DNA of 64,000 bases from Benzoatithermus flavus (GCF_037908215.1 NZ_JBBLZC010000003.1:124001-188000); one strand, 5' to 3'. Shown: positions 54,784 to 63,658, counted from the stretch's first letter. The notes: generated from the letters alone by a model not told the origin. Made by a program: numbers and translations.

Positions 54784-55320
54784 ATGCAGATCATCCTTCT
54801 GGAGCGCGTGCCCCAGCTCGGCCAGATGGGCGAGATCGTCAACGTCAAGCCCGGCTACGCGCGCAACTTCCTGATTCCGCAGGGCAAGGCCTTGCGCGCG
54901 ACCAAGGCCGCGATCGCCGATTTCGAGAAGCGGCGCGCCCAGCTCGAGGCGCGCAACCTCGAGCGCAAGGAGGAGGCGCAGAAGCTCGCGGCCAGGGTCG
55001 ACGGGCAGAGTGTCACCATCCTGCGCCAAGCCAGCGAGACCAGTCACCTCTACGGCTCGGTCAACGCCCGCGACATCGCCGCCGCCTTCACCGAGGCCGG
55101 CATCTCGCTCGACCGGCAGCAGGTCCGCCTGCCCGAGCCGATCAAGACCCTGGGCCTGCACAAGGTCACGGTCGCCCTCCATCCCGAGGTCGAGGTCACC
55201 GTCACGGTGAACGTCGCCCGCTCGCAGGAGGAGGCCGACATCCAGGCCGGCGTCGTGCAGCCGATGAGCGAGGAGGAGCAGGAGCCCTCGATCGAGGAGC
55301 AGATCGACGCCGCCCTCTAG
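54784..55320 (+). CDS. rplI: 50S ribosomal protein L9
   Basis: 178 residues. The start MQIILLERVPQLGQMGEIVN and VKPGYARNFLIPQGKAL are diagnostic. The long central helix and C-terminal domain (SVTIL..ASETSHLYGSV) follow. An acidic C-terminal tail (about 25 residues) extends beyond the E. coli length, as in many alphaproteobacterial L9 proteins. Last gene of the operon. Confidence 0.97.
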   Translation: MQIILLERVPQLGQMGEIVNVKPGYARNFLIPQGKALRATKAAIADFEKRRAQLEARNLERKEEAQKLAARVDGQSVTILRQASETSHLYGSVNARDIAAAFTEAGISLDRQQVRLPEPIKTLGLHKVTVALHPEVEVTVTVNVARSQEEADIQAGVVQPMSEEEQEPSIEEQIDAAL

Positions 55321-55442
55321 GCGGCGTATGCTCCTACATTTCCGCGTGTCCCCGGCGATTGGTGCTTGTTTGCGCCGGTCGACGGGGATAGCGTGCCCCG
55401 CGGGTGGCGACGTCTGCTGATGTGTGGGCGACAGGAGCTGCG

Positions 55443-56087
55443 ATGAGCCTAAGGAAGGCCGATCCGGAGAACGAGGCCACGGCCAAGGTGGCGGTGGTCA
55501 AGAAGTACGCGAACCGCCGGCTCTACAACACGGCCACCAGCTCTTATGTCACGCTCGACGAGCTGAGCCAGATGGTCAGGAGGGGCGAGGACTTCGTCGT
55601 CTACGATGCGAAGACTGGCGAGGACATCACCCGCTCCGTGCTGACGCAGATCATTCTCGAGGAGGACAGCAAGGGCCGGAACCTCCTGCCGATCGGCTTC
55701 CTGCGCCAGCTCATCAGCTTCTACGACGACAATCTGCAGTCCTTCCTGCCGCGCTATCTCGAACTCAGCATGGAGAACTTCGCGCGGCATCAGGACCAGA
55801 TCCGCCATTACATGGAGCAGACCTTCGGCCGGTTCTTCCCCTTGAACCAGTTCGAGGACATAGCGCGCCAGAACATGGCCCTGTTCCAGCGCGCGGCCAG
55901 CATGTTCCGGCCGTTCTCGCCCGAAGGCGCGGAAGAGGAGGCAGCCGAGGAGCCGGCCGCCCAGTCGGCTGCCCCGGCCGATAGGAGCGCTTCCCTCGAC
56001 AAGGAGATGCGCGAGCTGAAGGAGCGCATGGAGCTCCTGCAGCACCAGCTCGAAGCGCTCCAGCGTGGCCAGAAGCCTGCCGACTAG
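55443..56087 (+). CDS. phaR: Polyhydroxyalkanoate synthesis repressor PhaR
   Basis: 214 residues. The PHB/PHA accumulation regulator DNA-binding domain is near residues 18-80 (VKKYANRRLYNTATSSYVTL), followed by repeats LRQLISFYDDNLQSFLPRYL and MEQTFGRFFPLNQFEDIARQ. The end has a leucine-rich coiled coil (MRELKERMELLQHQLEAL). It represses phasin and PHA genes and is released by binding PHB granules. ATG 55443 follows GGAGCTGCG. No pha synthase genes are in the window; it precedes the fab cluster. Confidence 0.93.
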   Translation: MSLRKADPENEATAKVAVVKKYANRRLYNTATSSYVTLDELSQMVRRGEDFVVYDAKTGEDITRSVLTQIILEEDSKGRNLLPIGFLRQLISFYDDNLQSFLPRYLELSMENFARHQDQIRHYMEQTFGRFFPLNQFEDIARQNMALFQRAASMFRPFSPEGAEEEAAEEPAAQSAAPADRSASLDKEMRELKERMELLQHQLEALQRGQKPAD

Positions 56088-56134
56088 CTGGGAAGGCCGA
56101 GCCGCCCGCAACCTGCGCGAAGCGTCCCCTGTTC

Positions 56135-56162
56135 TTGACACAGGGGTAGTGGCCGCTATCAC
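56135..56162 (+). promoter_or_regulatory. Candidate sigma-70 promoter of the fab cluster
   Basis: TTGACA (56135-56140), a 16-bp spacer and TATCAC (56157-56162), placed 34 bp before the fabD start codon. The perfect -35 makes it the best promoter match in this part of the window. Confidence 0.65.
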
Positions 56163-56196
56163 CACCCCACCGCCGTGAGGGGTCTTTGCCGCAGCG

Positions 56197-57153
56197 ATGA
56201 TCAGGATTGCCATCTTTCCGGGCCAGGGTGCCCAGACCGTGGGCATGGGCAAGGCCCTCCACGATGCTTTTCCGGCCGCACGGGCCGTGTTCGAGGAGGT
56301 CGATGCGGCCTTGGGCGAGCCGCTCTCGACCTTGATCTTCGAGGGACCCGCCGAGCGGCTCACCCTCACCGCCAACGCCCAGCCGGCGCTGATGGCGACC
56401 TCGCTCGCCGCGGTCCGCGCCCTCGAATCTGTTGTCGGCCGCAAGCTCGGCGAGCTCGTCGGCTATGTCGCCGGCCACAGCCTCGGCGAGTACTCGGCGC
56501 TCGCGGCCGCTGGCGCCATTGCCGTCGGCGACGCCGCCCGGCTCTTGCGGCTGCGCGGCGAGGCCATGCAGGACGCCGTCGCTCCGGGCGAGGGAGCCAT
56601 GGCCGCGATCCTGGGCGCCGACGTTCCGACCGTGGAGGCGATCGCGCGCGATGCCGCCGCCGAAGGGGGAGTGTGCGAGCTCGCCAACGACAACGGCGAG
56701 GGCCAGCAGGTGATCTCCGGTGCCAGGGCCGCCGTCGAGCGCGCGGTGGCTCTCGCCAAGGAGCGGGGGGCGAAGCGCAGCGTGATGCTGCAGGTCTCGG
56801 CCCCCTTCCACTGCGCCCTGATGCAGCCGGCGGCCGACCGGCTCGCCGGTGCGATTGCCGCCACCACCTTTGTGGCACCTGCCGTGCCGGTGATCGCCAA
56901 CGTGACGGCCGAGCCGGTGCAGGACCCCGCCACGATCAAGGCCCTGCTCGTGCGCCAGGTCACGGCGCGGGTGCGCTGGCGCGAGAGCATGGCCACGATG
57001 GCGGGGCTCGGGGTGGACGAGATCCTCGAGCTCGGTGCCGGCAAGGTGCTGACCGGCCTCGCCAAGCGCGGCGTGCCCGGTGCCTTGCTCCTCAACATCC
57101 AGGAGCCGGCGGACGTCGAGGCCGCAGCGGCCCGGCTCGCCGGGGAGGGCTAG
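56197..57153 (+). CDS. fabD: Malonyl-CoA:ACP transacylase
   Basis: 318 residues. Loads malonyl onto acyl carrier protein. FPGQGAQTVGMG near residue 8, the GHSLGEYSAL nucleophile motif with Ser ~93, and the catalytic His in QVSAPFHCALM near 206 are visible. First gene of fabD-fabG-acpP-fabF, with fabG starting five bases after its stop. Confidence 0.96.
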   Translation: MIRIAIFPGQGAQTVGMGKALHDAFPAARAVFEEVDAALGEPLSTLIFEGPAERLTLTANAQPALMATSLAAVRALESVVGRKLGELVGYVAGHSLGEYSALAAAGAIAVGDAARLLRLRGEAMQDAVAPGEGAMAAILGADVPTVEAIARDAAAEGGVCELANDNGEGQQVISGARAAVERAVALAKERGAKRSVMLQVSAPFHCALMQPAADRLAGAIAATTFVAPAVPVIANVTAEPVQDPATIKALLVRQVTARVRWRESMATMAGLGVDEILELGAGKVLTGLAKRGVPGALLLNIQEPADVEAAAARLAGEG

Positions 57154-57158
57154 ATCCC

Positions 57159-57884
57159 ATGTTCGATCTTTCCGGCCGGCGGGCGCTGGTCACCGGAGCT
57201 TCCGGTGGCATCGGCAGTGCCATCGCCAGAGGCCTGCACGCGCAGGGCTGCCACGTGATCCTCGCGGGCCGCCGGCGCGAGGCGCTGGAGGAGCTGGCCG
57301 CCTCGCTCGGCGAGCGCTGCGGGATCGCGACCGGCGACATCGCCGACGCCGCGGCGGCCGATGCCCTGATCGCCGCGGCCGAGCCCGTCGACATCCTGGT
57401 CAACAATGCCGGTATCACCCGCGACATGCTGGCGCTCCGGCTCAAGGACGCCGACTGGCAGGCGGTGCTCGACACCAACCTCACCGCTGCCTTCCGCCTC
57501 GCGCGCGGGGCCTTGAAGGGCATGCTCAAGCGCCGCTTCGGCCGGATCGTCAACATCACCTCGATCGTTGGCGTCACCGGCAACCCGGGTCAGACCAACT
57601 ACGCCGCGGCCAAGGCCGGGCTGATCGGCATGACGAAGGCGCTCGCCCAGGAAGTGGCCGCACGCGGTGTGACGGTGAACTGCGTGGCCCCAGGCTTCAT
57701 CGACACCGCGATGACCCAGGCTCTCGACGACAGACAGCGCGAGGCGCTTTTGGACCGGATCCCGGCAGCGCGGCTCGGCACGGGCGAGGACGTGGCGGCA
57801 GGTGTGGTCTATCTCGCGAGCACGGAGGCCGGCTACGTCACCGGCCAGACGCTCCACATCAACGGCGGCATGGCGATGATCTGA
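57159..57884 (+). CDS. fabG: 3-oxoacyl-ACP reductase
   Basis: 241 residues of the short-chain dehydrogenase family. TGASGGIGSAIA binds NADPH, NNAG is at ~83, catalytic Ser lies in NITSIVGVTGNPGQ, and YAAAK (Tyr ~148, Lys ~152) completes the site. Reduces beta-ketoacyl-ACP in fatty acid elongation. ATG 57159 is five bases after fabD. Confidence 0.96.
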   Translation: MFDLSGRRALVTGASGGIGSAIARGLHAQGCHVILAGRRREALEELAASLGERCGIATGDIADAAAADALIAAAEPVDILVNNAGITRDMLALRLKDADWQAVLDTNLTAAFRLARGALKGMLKRRFGRIVNITSIVGVTGNPGQTNYAAAKAGLIGMTKALAQEVAARGVTVNCVAPGFIDTAMTQALDDRQREALLDRIPAARLGTGEDVAAGVVYLASTEAGYVTGQTLHINGGMAMI

Positions 57885-58034
57885 GCGGCAGCGTGGCCCG
57901 TCTGCCGAGGCCCGCGCCTAGCCAAGCCAAAACCCTTCGTGTAAAAGCCTCGGCGCCGCACGCATTGAGCCCTAGCAACCGATGCAGGCGCCCGGGATCA
58001 AGCGACAAGCCCCAAGTGGCGGAGAAGAGAACCG

Positions 58035-58271
58035 ATGAGTGATATCGCTGAGCGCGTCAAGAAGATCGTCGTCGAGCACCTTGGCGTTGATGAGTCCAAG
58101 GTAACCGAAGAGGCGAGCTTCGTCGACGACCTGGGCGCCGACAGCCTCGACACTGTCGAGCTCGTGATGGCCTTCGAGGAGGAGTTCGGGGTCGAGATTC
58201 CGGACGATGCGGCCGAGAAGATCCTCACGGTGAAGGACGCCATCGAGTTCATCAAGTCGCACGCGTCTTGA
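58035..58271 (+). CDS. acpP: Acyl carrier protein
   Basis: 78 residues, strongly acidic. GADSLDTVELVMAFEEEFG contains the phosphopantetheine-bearing serine (residue ~37). Carries acyl intermediates for FabD/FabG/FabF. 150 bp separate it from fabG, and a hairpin follows it, so it may also have its own promoter and mRNA level. Confidence 0.97.
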   Translation: MSDIAERVKKIVVEHLGVDESKVTEEASFVDDLGADSLDTVELVMAFEEEFGVEIPDDAAEKILTVKDAIEFIKSHAS

Positions 58272-58277
58272 GCTGAC

Positions 58278-58316
58278 GCCGGCTCGGTCGGTCTCCTCTA
58301 GGCCGACGGGGCCGGC
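58278..58316 (+). promoter_or_regulatory. Hairpin between acpP and fabF
   Basis: GCCGGC (58278-58283) pairs with GCCGGC (58311-58316), and inside it GTCGG (58287-58291) pairs with CCGAC (58303-58307), giving a two-part stem with symmetric three-base internal loops. It follows the acpP stop and lies 31 bases before fabF. There is no T run, so it could stabilise acpP mRNA or attenuate transcription. Confidence 0.5.
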
Positions 58317-58347
58317 CATGTCGGCCTTAACGGGAGTATCGGGGAAG

Positions 58348-59610
58348 ATGAGGCGCGTCGTTGTCACCGGGCTGGGCATGGTCACACCGCTGGGTAGCGG
58401 TGTGGAGACCACCTGGTCCCGGCTTCTGGCCGGGCAGTCCGGCATCCGGCGGATCGAGCATTTCGACGTGTCGGATCTTCCCGCCAAGATCGCCGGCATC
58501 GTGCCCAAGGGCGACGACGCGGGCGCCTTTCGGGCCACCGACTACGTCGATGCCAAGGAGCTTCGCCGCAACGACGAGTTCATCGTCTACGGCATCGCGG
58601 CCGCCATCCAGGCGGTCGAGGACTCGGGCTTCAAGCCCGAGACAGACGAGGAGCGGGAACGAGCCGGCGTGCTGATCGGCTCGGGCATCGGCGGTCTCAA
58701 CACCATCGCCGAGACCACGCTTCTCCTCGAGAAGAGTGGTCCCCGCCGCGTGAGCCCGTTCTTCATTCCCTCGGCCCTCATCAACCTCGCGAGCGGCCAG
58801 GTCTCGATCCGCTACGGCCTCAAGGGGCCGAACCATGCCGTCGTCACCGCCTGCTCGACCGGGGCGCACGCCATCGGTGATGCGGCGCGGCTGATCCAGC
58901 TCGGCGATGCCGACGTGATGGTGGCGGGCGGCTGCGAGGCGGCGCTGGGGCGGATCGGCCTCGCCGGCTTCGCCGCGGCACGTGCCCTTTCCACCAACTT
59001 CAACGACGCACCCGAGAAGGCGTCGCGCCCCTGGGACAAGGACCGCGACGGCTTCGTCATGGCCGAGGGTGCCGGCTGCGTCGTGCTCGAGGAGTACGAG
59101 CACGCGAAGCGGCGCGGCGCCAGGATCTATGCCGAGGTTAAGGGCTACGGCCTCTCGGGTGACGCCTACCACGTGACCGCACCCGCCCCCAACGGCGACG
59201 GCGGGTTCCGCTCGATGCGGGCGGCCTTGAAGCGGGCCGGCATGAGCCCGGACGAGATCGACTACATCAACGCGCACGGCACCAGCACGCCCTTGGGCGA
59301 CGAGATCGAGCTCGGGGCGGTGAAGCGCCTGTTCGGCAACGCGGTCGCGAAGCTTTCCATGTCCTCGACCAAGTCCGCCATCGGCCACCTTCTCGGTGCC
59401 GCCGGCGCCGTCGAGGCGATCTTCGGCATCCTCGCCATCCGCGACCAGATCGTCCCGCCCACGCTCAACCTCGACAATCCGTCCGAGGGCTGCGGCGACG
59501 TCGATCTCGTGCCGCACAGGGCGAAGGAGCGCGAGGTGCGCGCCGTGCTCTCGAACTCCTTCGGCTTCGGCGGCACCAACGCCAGCCTGATCCTCACCAA
59601 GGTGTCCTAG
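58348..59610 (+). CDS. fabF: 3-oxoacyl-ACP synthase II
   Basis: 420 residues from ATG 58348 (MRRVVVTGLGMVTPLG, the usual FabF start). An ATG at 58318 would place the start right after the acpP-fabF hairpin and add ten residues unlike the family. Catalytic Cys is in VTACSTGAHAIG (~170), with His in INAHGTSTPLGD (~309) and SAIGHLLGAAG (~346). Condenses malonyl-ACP with acyl-ACP; thermal control of unsaturated chains is known for E. coli FabF. Confidence 0.95.
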   Translation: MRRVVVTGLGMVTPLGSGVETTWSRLLAGQSGIRRIEHFDVSDLPAKIAGIVPKGDDAGAFRATDYVDAKELRRNDEFIVYGIAAAIQAVEDSGFKPETDEERERAGVLIGSGIGGLNTIAETTLLLEKSGPRRVSPFFIPSALINLASGQVSIRYGLKGPNHAVVTACSTGAHAIGDAARLIQLGDADVMVAGGCEAALGRIGLAGFAAARALSTNFNDAPEKASRPWDKDRDGFVMAEGAGCVVLEEYEHAKRRGARIYAEVKGYGLSGDAYHVTAPAPNGDGGFRSMRAALKRAGMSPDEIDYINAHGTSTPLGDEIELGAVKRLFGNAVAKLSMSSTKSAIGHLLGAAGAVEAIFGILAIRDQIVPPTLNLDNPSEGCGDVDLVPHRAKEREVRAVLSNSFGFGGTNASLILTKVS

Positions 59611-59631
59611 GCCCCGGCTTCCGTCCGAGCC

Positions 59632-60627
59632 TTGGCCTTGCTGCGCCGCCTCCTCGCCGCCGTCGCCGCGCTCCTCGTCGTGGCGGCGATGGCTGCCGGC
59701 GCTGCCTGGCATTACGCCGACTCCTATCTGCACGCGGCCGGCCCGCTGCAGCAGCGGGCCGTGATCGTGCTGCCGCGCGGCGGCCATGTCGGCACGCTGG
59801 CACAGAGGCTCGCCGCGGCCGGCGCCATCGAGCATCCCTGGCTGTTCGAGACGCTGGCCCGCCTCACCGGCCGCGACCGCGGCCTCAAGGCCGGCGAGTA
59901 CGCCATTGAGCCCGGCATGTCGCCGCTGGACGTCCTGGCTCTCGTCGCGAGCGGCAAGGTTCTTCTCCATCCCATTGTGGTGCCGGAAGGCCTCACCGTG
60001 CAGGAGGTCTACGCGCTCTTGCGGGAGTCGGACGTGCTCGCGGGCGAGCTGCCGCCGCCCCCGCCCGAAGGCAGCCTGCTTCCGGAGACCTATCTGGTGC
60101 CCCGCGACGAGCCGCGGGCGAAGCTGGTCGAGCGGATGCAGGCGGCGATGCGCAAGACGCTGGACGAGCTCTGGACGCAGCGCCGGCAGGGTCTCGGCTT
60201 GCGCACGCCCGAGGAGGCGCTGACGCTGGCCTCGATCATCGAGAAGGAGACGGCGAAGCCCGAGGAGTACGGCCTCGTCGCCGCCGTGTTCTACAACCGG
60301 CTCGAGAAGGGCATGAAGCTCCAGACCGATCCTACGGTCATCTACGCCCTCTCGCAGGGCAGAGGCCCGCTCGGCCGGGAGCTGACCCGAGCCGATCTCG
60401 AGGTGGACAGCCCCTACAACACCTACCGGGTCGAGGGCCTGCCGCCGGGGCCCATCGCGAACCCTGGCAAGGCGGCGCTCGAGGCGGCGCTCGATCCGGC
60501 CCCGGTCGACTATCTCTACTTCGTCGCGAGCGGCGACGGCGGCCACGTCTTCGCGCGCACCCTCGAGGAACACAACCGCAACGTCGCCCGCTGGCGCAAG
60601 CTGAAGAGCCAGAACGGCAGCGGCTGA
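59632..60627 (+). CDS. mltG: Endolytic murein transglycosylase MltG
   Basis: 331 residues. An N-terminal membrane anchor (LLAAVAALLVVAAMAAGAAW), a LysM-like/YceG domain (LPRGGHVGTLAQRLAAAGAI), and the catalytic region with LASIIEKETAKPEEYGLVA (catalytic Glu ~203) and SPYNTYRVEGLPPGPIANPG. Cuts nascent glycan strands during peptidoglycan synthesis. No ATG is suitable; the start is probably TTG at 59632 (22 bp after fabF). Position after fabF is the standard alphaproteobacterial order. Confidence 0.93.
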   Translation: MALLRRLLAAVAALLVVAAMAAGAAWHYADSYLHAAGPLQQRAVIVLPRGGHVGTLAQRLAAAGAIEHPWLFETLARLTGRDRGLKAGEYAIEPGMSPLDVLALVASGKVLLHPIVVPEGLTVQEVYALLRESDVLAGELPPPPPEGSLLPETYLVPRDEPRAKLVERMQAAMRKTLDELWTQRRQGLGLRTPEEALTLASIIEKETAKPEEYGLVAAVFYNRLEKGMKLQTDPTVIYALSQGRGPLGRELTRADLEVDSPYNTYRVEGLPPGPIANPGKAALEAALDPAPVDYLYFVASGDGGHVFARTLEEHNRNVARWRKLKSQNGSG

Positions 60628-60637
60628 GCCGCAAGGC

Positions 60638-61411
60638 TCATTCCTTCCCCGGCCAGTGGCCGCTCAGGCGCTGCTGCAGCGAAGCCGGCAGGAGCCCGGC
60701 GAGGCGCGCACCCCAGTAGACCGGCTTGGGAAAGGCGATCCGGGCATCGCCGCGGGCGAGCCGGTCCTTGATCAGCGCCGCCGCCGCCTCGGCTGTCATC
60801 AGCATCGGCATCGGGAACGGATTTTTGCGGGTGAGCGGCGTGTCGACGAAGCCCGGGCAGATCACGCTGACCTCGACCCCATGCGGCAGGAGCCGCTCGC
60901 GCAGACCCTCGCCCCAGATCCGCACCGCCGCCTTGCTGGCGCAGTAGGCCGCGGCACCGGGGCGGGCCACGAACGAGGCGAGCGAGCTCATCAGCGCCAC
61001 CTGGCCACGTCCACGCTGCACGAGGCGGGGCAGAAGCGGCTCCACGGTGTGGACGACACCCATGACGTTGACCGCGAACAGATGCGCGGTGCCGTCGCCG
61101 CTCTGCAGCATGGTGCCGGCGATGCCGGCGTTGGCGATCACGAGATCGAGCGGGTGCGCGTCGTCGACGAGTGTCACGGCCTGCGCCATCGTCTCCCGGT
61201 CGGTCACATTCACCAGGATCGCCGCGACGAGCGCACCCTTGGCGCGGCACGCCTCGGCCACGGCGCGCGTCCTGTCCTCGTCGCGGCCGAACAGTGCCAG
61301 CCGCATGCCCGGCCCGGCATAAGCGCGCGCGAGCGCGGCGCCGATCCCGCTGCTCGCGCCCGTGATCAGAACGTGCTCGGGTTTCGCCCGGGCTTGGTTC
61401 GAGGAAGTCAT
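60638..61411 (-). CDS. Short-chain dehydrogenase/reductase
   Basis: 257 residues. TGASSGIGAALA (cofactor), IANAG near 90, active-site Ser in LMSSLASFVARPG and YCASK (Tyr ~156, Lys ~160) are intact. The C-terminus (PVYWGARLAGLLPASLQQRL) resembles membrane-lipid-associated SDRs. Substrate unknown. It lies on the opposite strand between mltG and gmk, where Alphaproteobacteria normally carry yicC. Confidence 0.9.
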   Translation of the reverse strand: MTSSNQARAKPEHVLITGASSGIGAALARAYAGPGMRLALFGRDEDRTRAVAEACRAKGALVAAILVNVTDRETMAQAVTLVDDAHPLDLVIANAGIAGTMLQSGDGTAHLFAVNVMGVVHTVEPLLPRLVQRGRGQVALMSSLASFVARPGAAAYCASKAAVRIWGEGLRERLLPHGVEVSVICPGFVDTPLTRKNPFPMPMLMTAEAAAALIKDRLARGDARIAFPKPVYWGARLAGLLPASLQQRLSGHWPGKE

Positions 61412-61486
61412 CGGACTAGAAGCGGGCAGGCGATGCCCCGGCCCGTGCCCGTGGCTGGTGGTGTCCTCATGGGAGTGTGGCCCTCG

Positions 61487-62140
61487 ATGCTCGATGCGGT
61501 GATGCCCGACCCCGGCCGGCGGCGGGGATTGATGCTCGTCATGTCCTCGCCTTCGGGCGCTGGCAAGACCTCGATCTCCCGCCGCGTGCTGGAGCTCGAG
61601 CCCGAGCTCACGCTGTCGATCTCGGTGACGACGCGCCCGCAGCGGCCGGGCGAGATCGACGGCGTGCACTATTTCTTCATCGACCAGGCACGCTTCGACG
61701 CCATGGTCCGGGACGGCGAGCTCCTCGAGCACGCGCGTGTCTATGGCTACTGCTACGGCACGCCCAGACGGGCCGTCGAGGCGGCGCTGGCCTCGGGTCG
61801 TGACGTGCTGTTCGACATCGACTGGCAGGGCGCCCAGCAGCTCCGCAGCGCCGCGGCCGAGGACATGGTGGGTCTCTTCATCCTGCCGCCGTCCCTCGAG
61901 GAGCTCGAGCGCCGCCTGCGCGTCCGGGCCCAGGATTCCGAGGAAACGGTCCGCTACCGCCTGGCGCAGGTGACCTCCGACGTCACCCACTGGCCCGAGT
62001 ACGACTACGTCCTCGTCAACAAGGACTTCGATGCCAGCGTGCAGGCCGTGCGCGCGATCCTCACCGCCGAGCGGCTGCGCCGGCGCCGTCAGCCGGGCCT
62101 GGGCGAGTTCGTCGAGCAGTTCCGCAGCCTCGGCGGCTGA
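61487..62140 (+). CDS. gmk: Guanylate kinase
   Basis: 217 residues. Phosphorylates GMP to GDP. P-loop SSPSGAGKTSISRRVLELE near residue 18, SVTTRPQRPGEIDGVHYFF (GMP-binding) and VLFDIDWQGAQQL are diagnostic. Start uncertain: ATG 61487 has GGGAG eleven bases upstream, ATG 61502 gives a family-like PDPGRRRGLMLVMSS start, and ATG 61469 or 61434 are longer options. Divergent from the SDR gene, 75 bp apart. Confidence 0.95.
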   Translation: MLDAVMPDPGRRRGLMLVMSSPSGAGKTSISRRVLELEPELTLSISVTTRPQRPGEIDGVHYFFIDQARFDAMVRDGELLEHARVYGYCYGTPRRAVEAALASGRDVLFDIDWQGAQQLRSAAAEDMVGLFILPPSLEELERRLRVRAQDSEETVRYRLAQVTSDVTHWPEYDYVLVNKDFDASVQAVRAILTAERLRRRRQPGLGEFVEQFRSLGG

Positions 62141-62211
62141 GCGGGCGCAAGGAACGCGCATCTCGGTCCCGCCGTTCACGACCGGCGTCACACTGGTCGA
62201 GGAGGGACGGG

Positions 62212-63543
62212 GTGTCCGGGGAGAACATGCGAGCCATGGACCGGGCGAGAGCCGGACGCAGCCCGGTCGTGGGCCCGAGCAAGCCGCGCCTACTCGCGGT
62301 GCTGGGCCCTGGCTTGATCAGCGGTGCCGCCAACGACGATCCCACCGCGATCGCCACCTATGCCCAGGCCGGAGCGCGCTTCGGCTACGGCCTGTGCTGG
62401 GTCGTCCTGCTGGTCTACCCGCTCATGGTCGTGGTGCAGGTGATCAGCGCCCGCGTCGGCCGCACGACCGGGCGCGGGCTTGCCGGCAACATCCGCCGCT
62501 ACCAGCCGGCCTGGCTCCTTCACGTCTGCGTCGGGCTGCTGCTGCCCGCCAACATCGTCGCGATCGCAGCCGATCTCAGCGTCATGGCGGACGCGCTCAG
62601 GCTCCTGATCGGCGGGCCGCGCCTGCCCTACGTGCTCCTGATCGGGACCGTCTGCGTGGTGACCCAGGTGTTCATGCAGTACACCCGCTACGTCGCCGTC
62701 CTGAAATGGACCACCCTCTCGCTTCTGGCCTACGTGGCATCGGTCCTGCTCGTGAACGTCCCTTGGGGGGAAGTCGCCCGGAGCATCGTACTGCCGCCGC
62801 TCGCCTTCGACGGCGATTATCTTGCCAGCATCGTCGCGATCTTCGGCGTGGCGCTGAGCCCCTATCTCTATTTCTGGCAGGCCTCGCAGGAGGCCGAGGA
62901 CCAGCGGGTGAAGCCTCTGCGCGAGCCTTTGGTCGAAGCGCCGGAGCAGGCGCCGCGCGCCATCGAGCGGATCCGGCTCGACACTTATGCCGGCATGGCC
63001 GTGGCGAGCCTCGTGGGCCTCGCCATCATGATCACGACCGCGGCGACGCTCCACGCCGAGGGCAGGACCGGGATCGCCACCTCGCTCGAGGCGGCCGAGG
63101 CACTTCGCCCCGTAGCGGGGCCGCTCGCGTTCGCCGTGTTCGCCGCCGGGATCATCGGTACGGGCCTCCTCGCCATCCCGGTGCTCGCGGGCTCGGTGGC
63201 CTATGCCATCGGCGAGGCGAGACGCTGGCCGGTGGGCCTCGCCCGGCAGCCGCTCGAGGCCAAGGCGTTCTACGGTACCGTCGCCGTCGCCACGCTGATC
63301 GGTGCCGCCTTGAACTTCACCGGTCTCGACCCGATCCGGGCCCTCTACTGGAGCGCCGTCCTCAACGGCGTCGTCGCCGTTCCGGTGCTGGCGATGATGC
63401 TGAAGCTGGCCGCCCATCCCGAGGTCATGGGCGAGCTCGCGATCCCCAAGGGCCTTCGGCTCGGCGGCTGGGTTGCCGTCGCCGTGACGGCGCTGGGCGT
63501 CGTGGCCATGATCGCGACCAGCGTCCCGGGCCTTCTGTCCTAG
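62212..63543 (+). CDS. Nramp-family divalent metal transporter, divergent metal site
   Basis: 443 residues with about 11 membrane helices of the LeuT-fold Nramp family. Helix 1 reads GPGLISGAANDDPTAIATYA, where classical Nramps have DPGN; the aspartate is kept but the asparagine is not. The helix-6 region (FAAGIIGTGLLAIPVLAGSV) lacks the canonical metal-binding methionine. Substrate could be Mg2+ or another ion rather than Mn2+/Fe2+ (inference). GTG 62212 has GGAGG six bases upstream; ATG 62227 with GGGGAG is nearly as good. Confidence 0.85.
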   Translation: MSGENMRAMDRARAGRSPVVGPSKPRLLAVLGPGLISGAANDDPTAIATYAQAGARFGYGLCWVVLLVYPLMVVVQVISARVGRTTGRGLAGNIRRYQPAWLLHVCVGLLLPANIVAIAADLSVMADALRLLIGGPRLPYVLLIGTVCVVTQVFMQYTRYVAVLKWTTLSLLAYVASVLLVNVPWGEVARSIVLPPLAFDGDYLASIVAIFGVALSPYLYFWQASQEAEDQRVKPLREPLVEAPEQAPRAIERIRLDTYAGMAVASLVGLAIMITTAATLHAEGRTGIATSLEAAEALRPVAGPLAFAVFAAGIIGTGLLAIPVLAGSVAYAIGEARRWPVGLARQPLEAKAFYGTVAVATLIGAALNFTGLDPIRALYWSAVLNGVVAVPVLAMMLKLAAHPEVMGELAIPKGLRLGGWVAVAVTALGVVAMIATSVPGLLS

Positions 63544-63585
63544 GGGTGCCGGAAAGCCGGTGGAATTGTGACGCCAAGGGAGCTA

Positions 63586-63643
63586 ATGTCGGCAAACTAT
63601 TGTCGTAGCACGAAATCCTGCCATTCTTTCTGTCTGCCGACAT
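63586..63643. promoter_or_regulatory. Inverted repeat flanking a putative promoter
   Basis: ATGTCGGCA (63586-63594) and TGCCGACAT (63635-63643) are perfect reverse complements 40 bp apart, enclosing an AT-richer stretch. They sit between the Nramp gene and the last gene, and could be paired operator half-sites or the stem of a larger RNA structure. Confidence 0.35.
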
Positions 63644-63658
63644 GTTGGGAAGCCGATC

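Noticed and set aside
58318..58347. Upstream ATG for fabF
   Set aside because: It would begin two bases after the acpP-fabF hairpin, and the extra residues are not found at FabF N-termini; ATG 58348 gives the canonical start.
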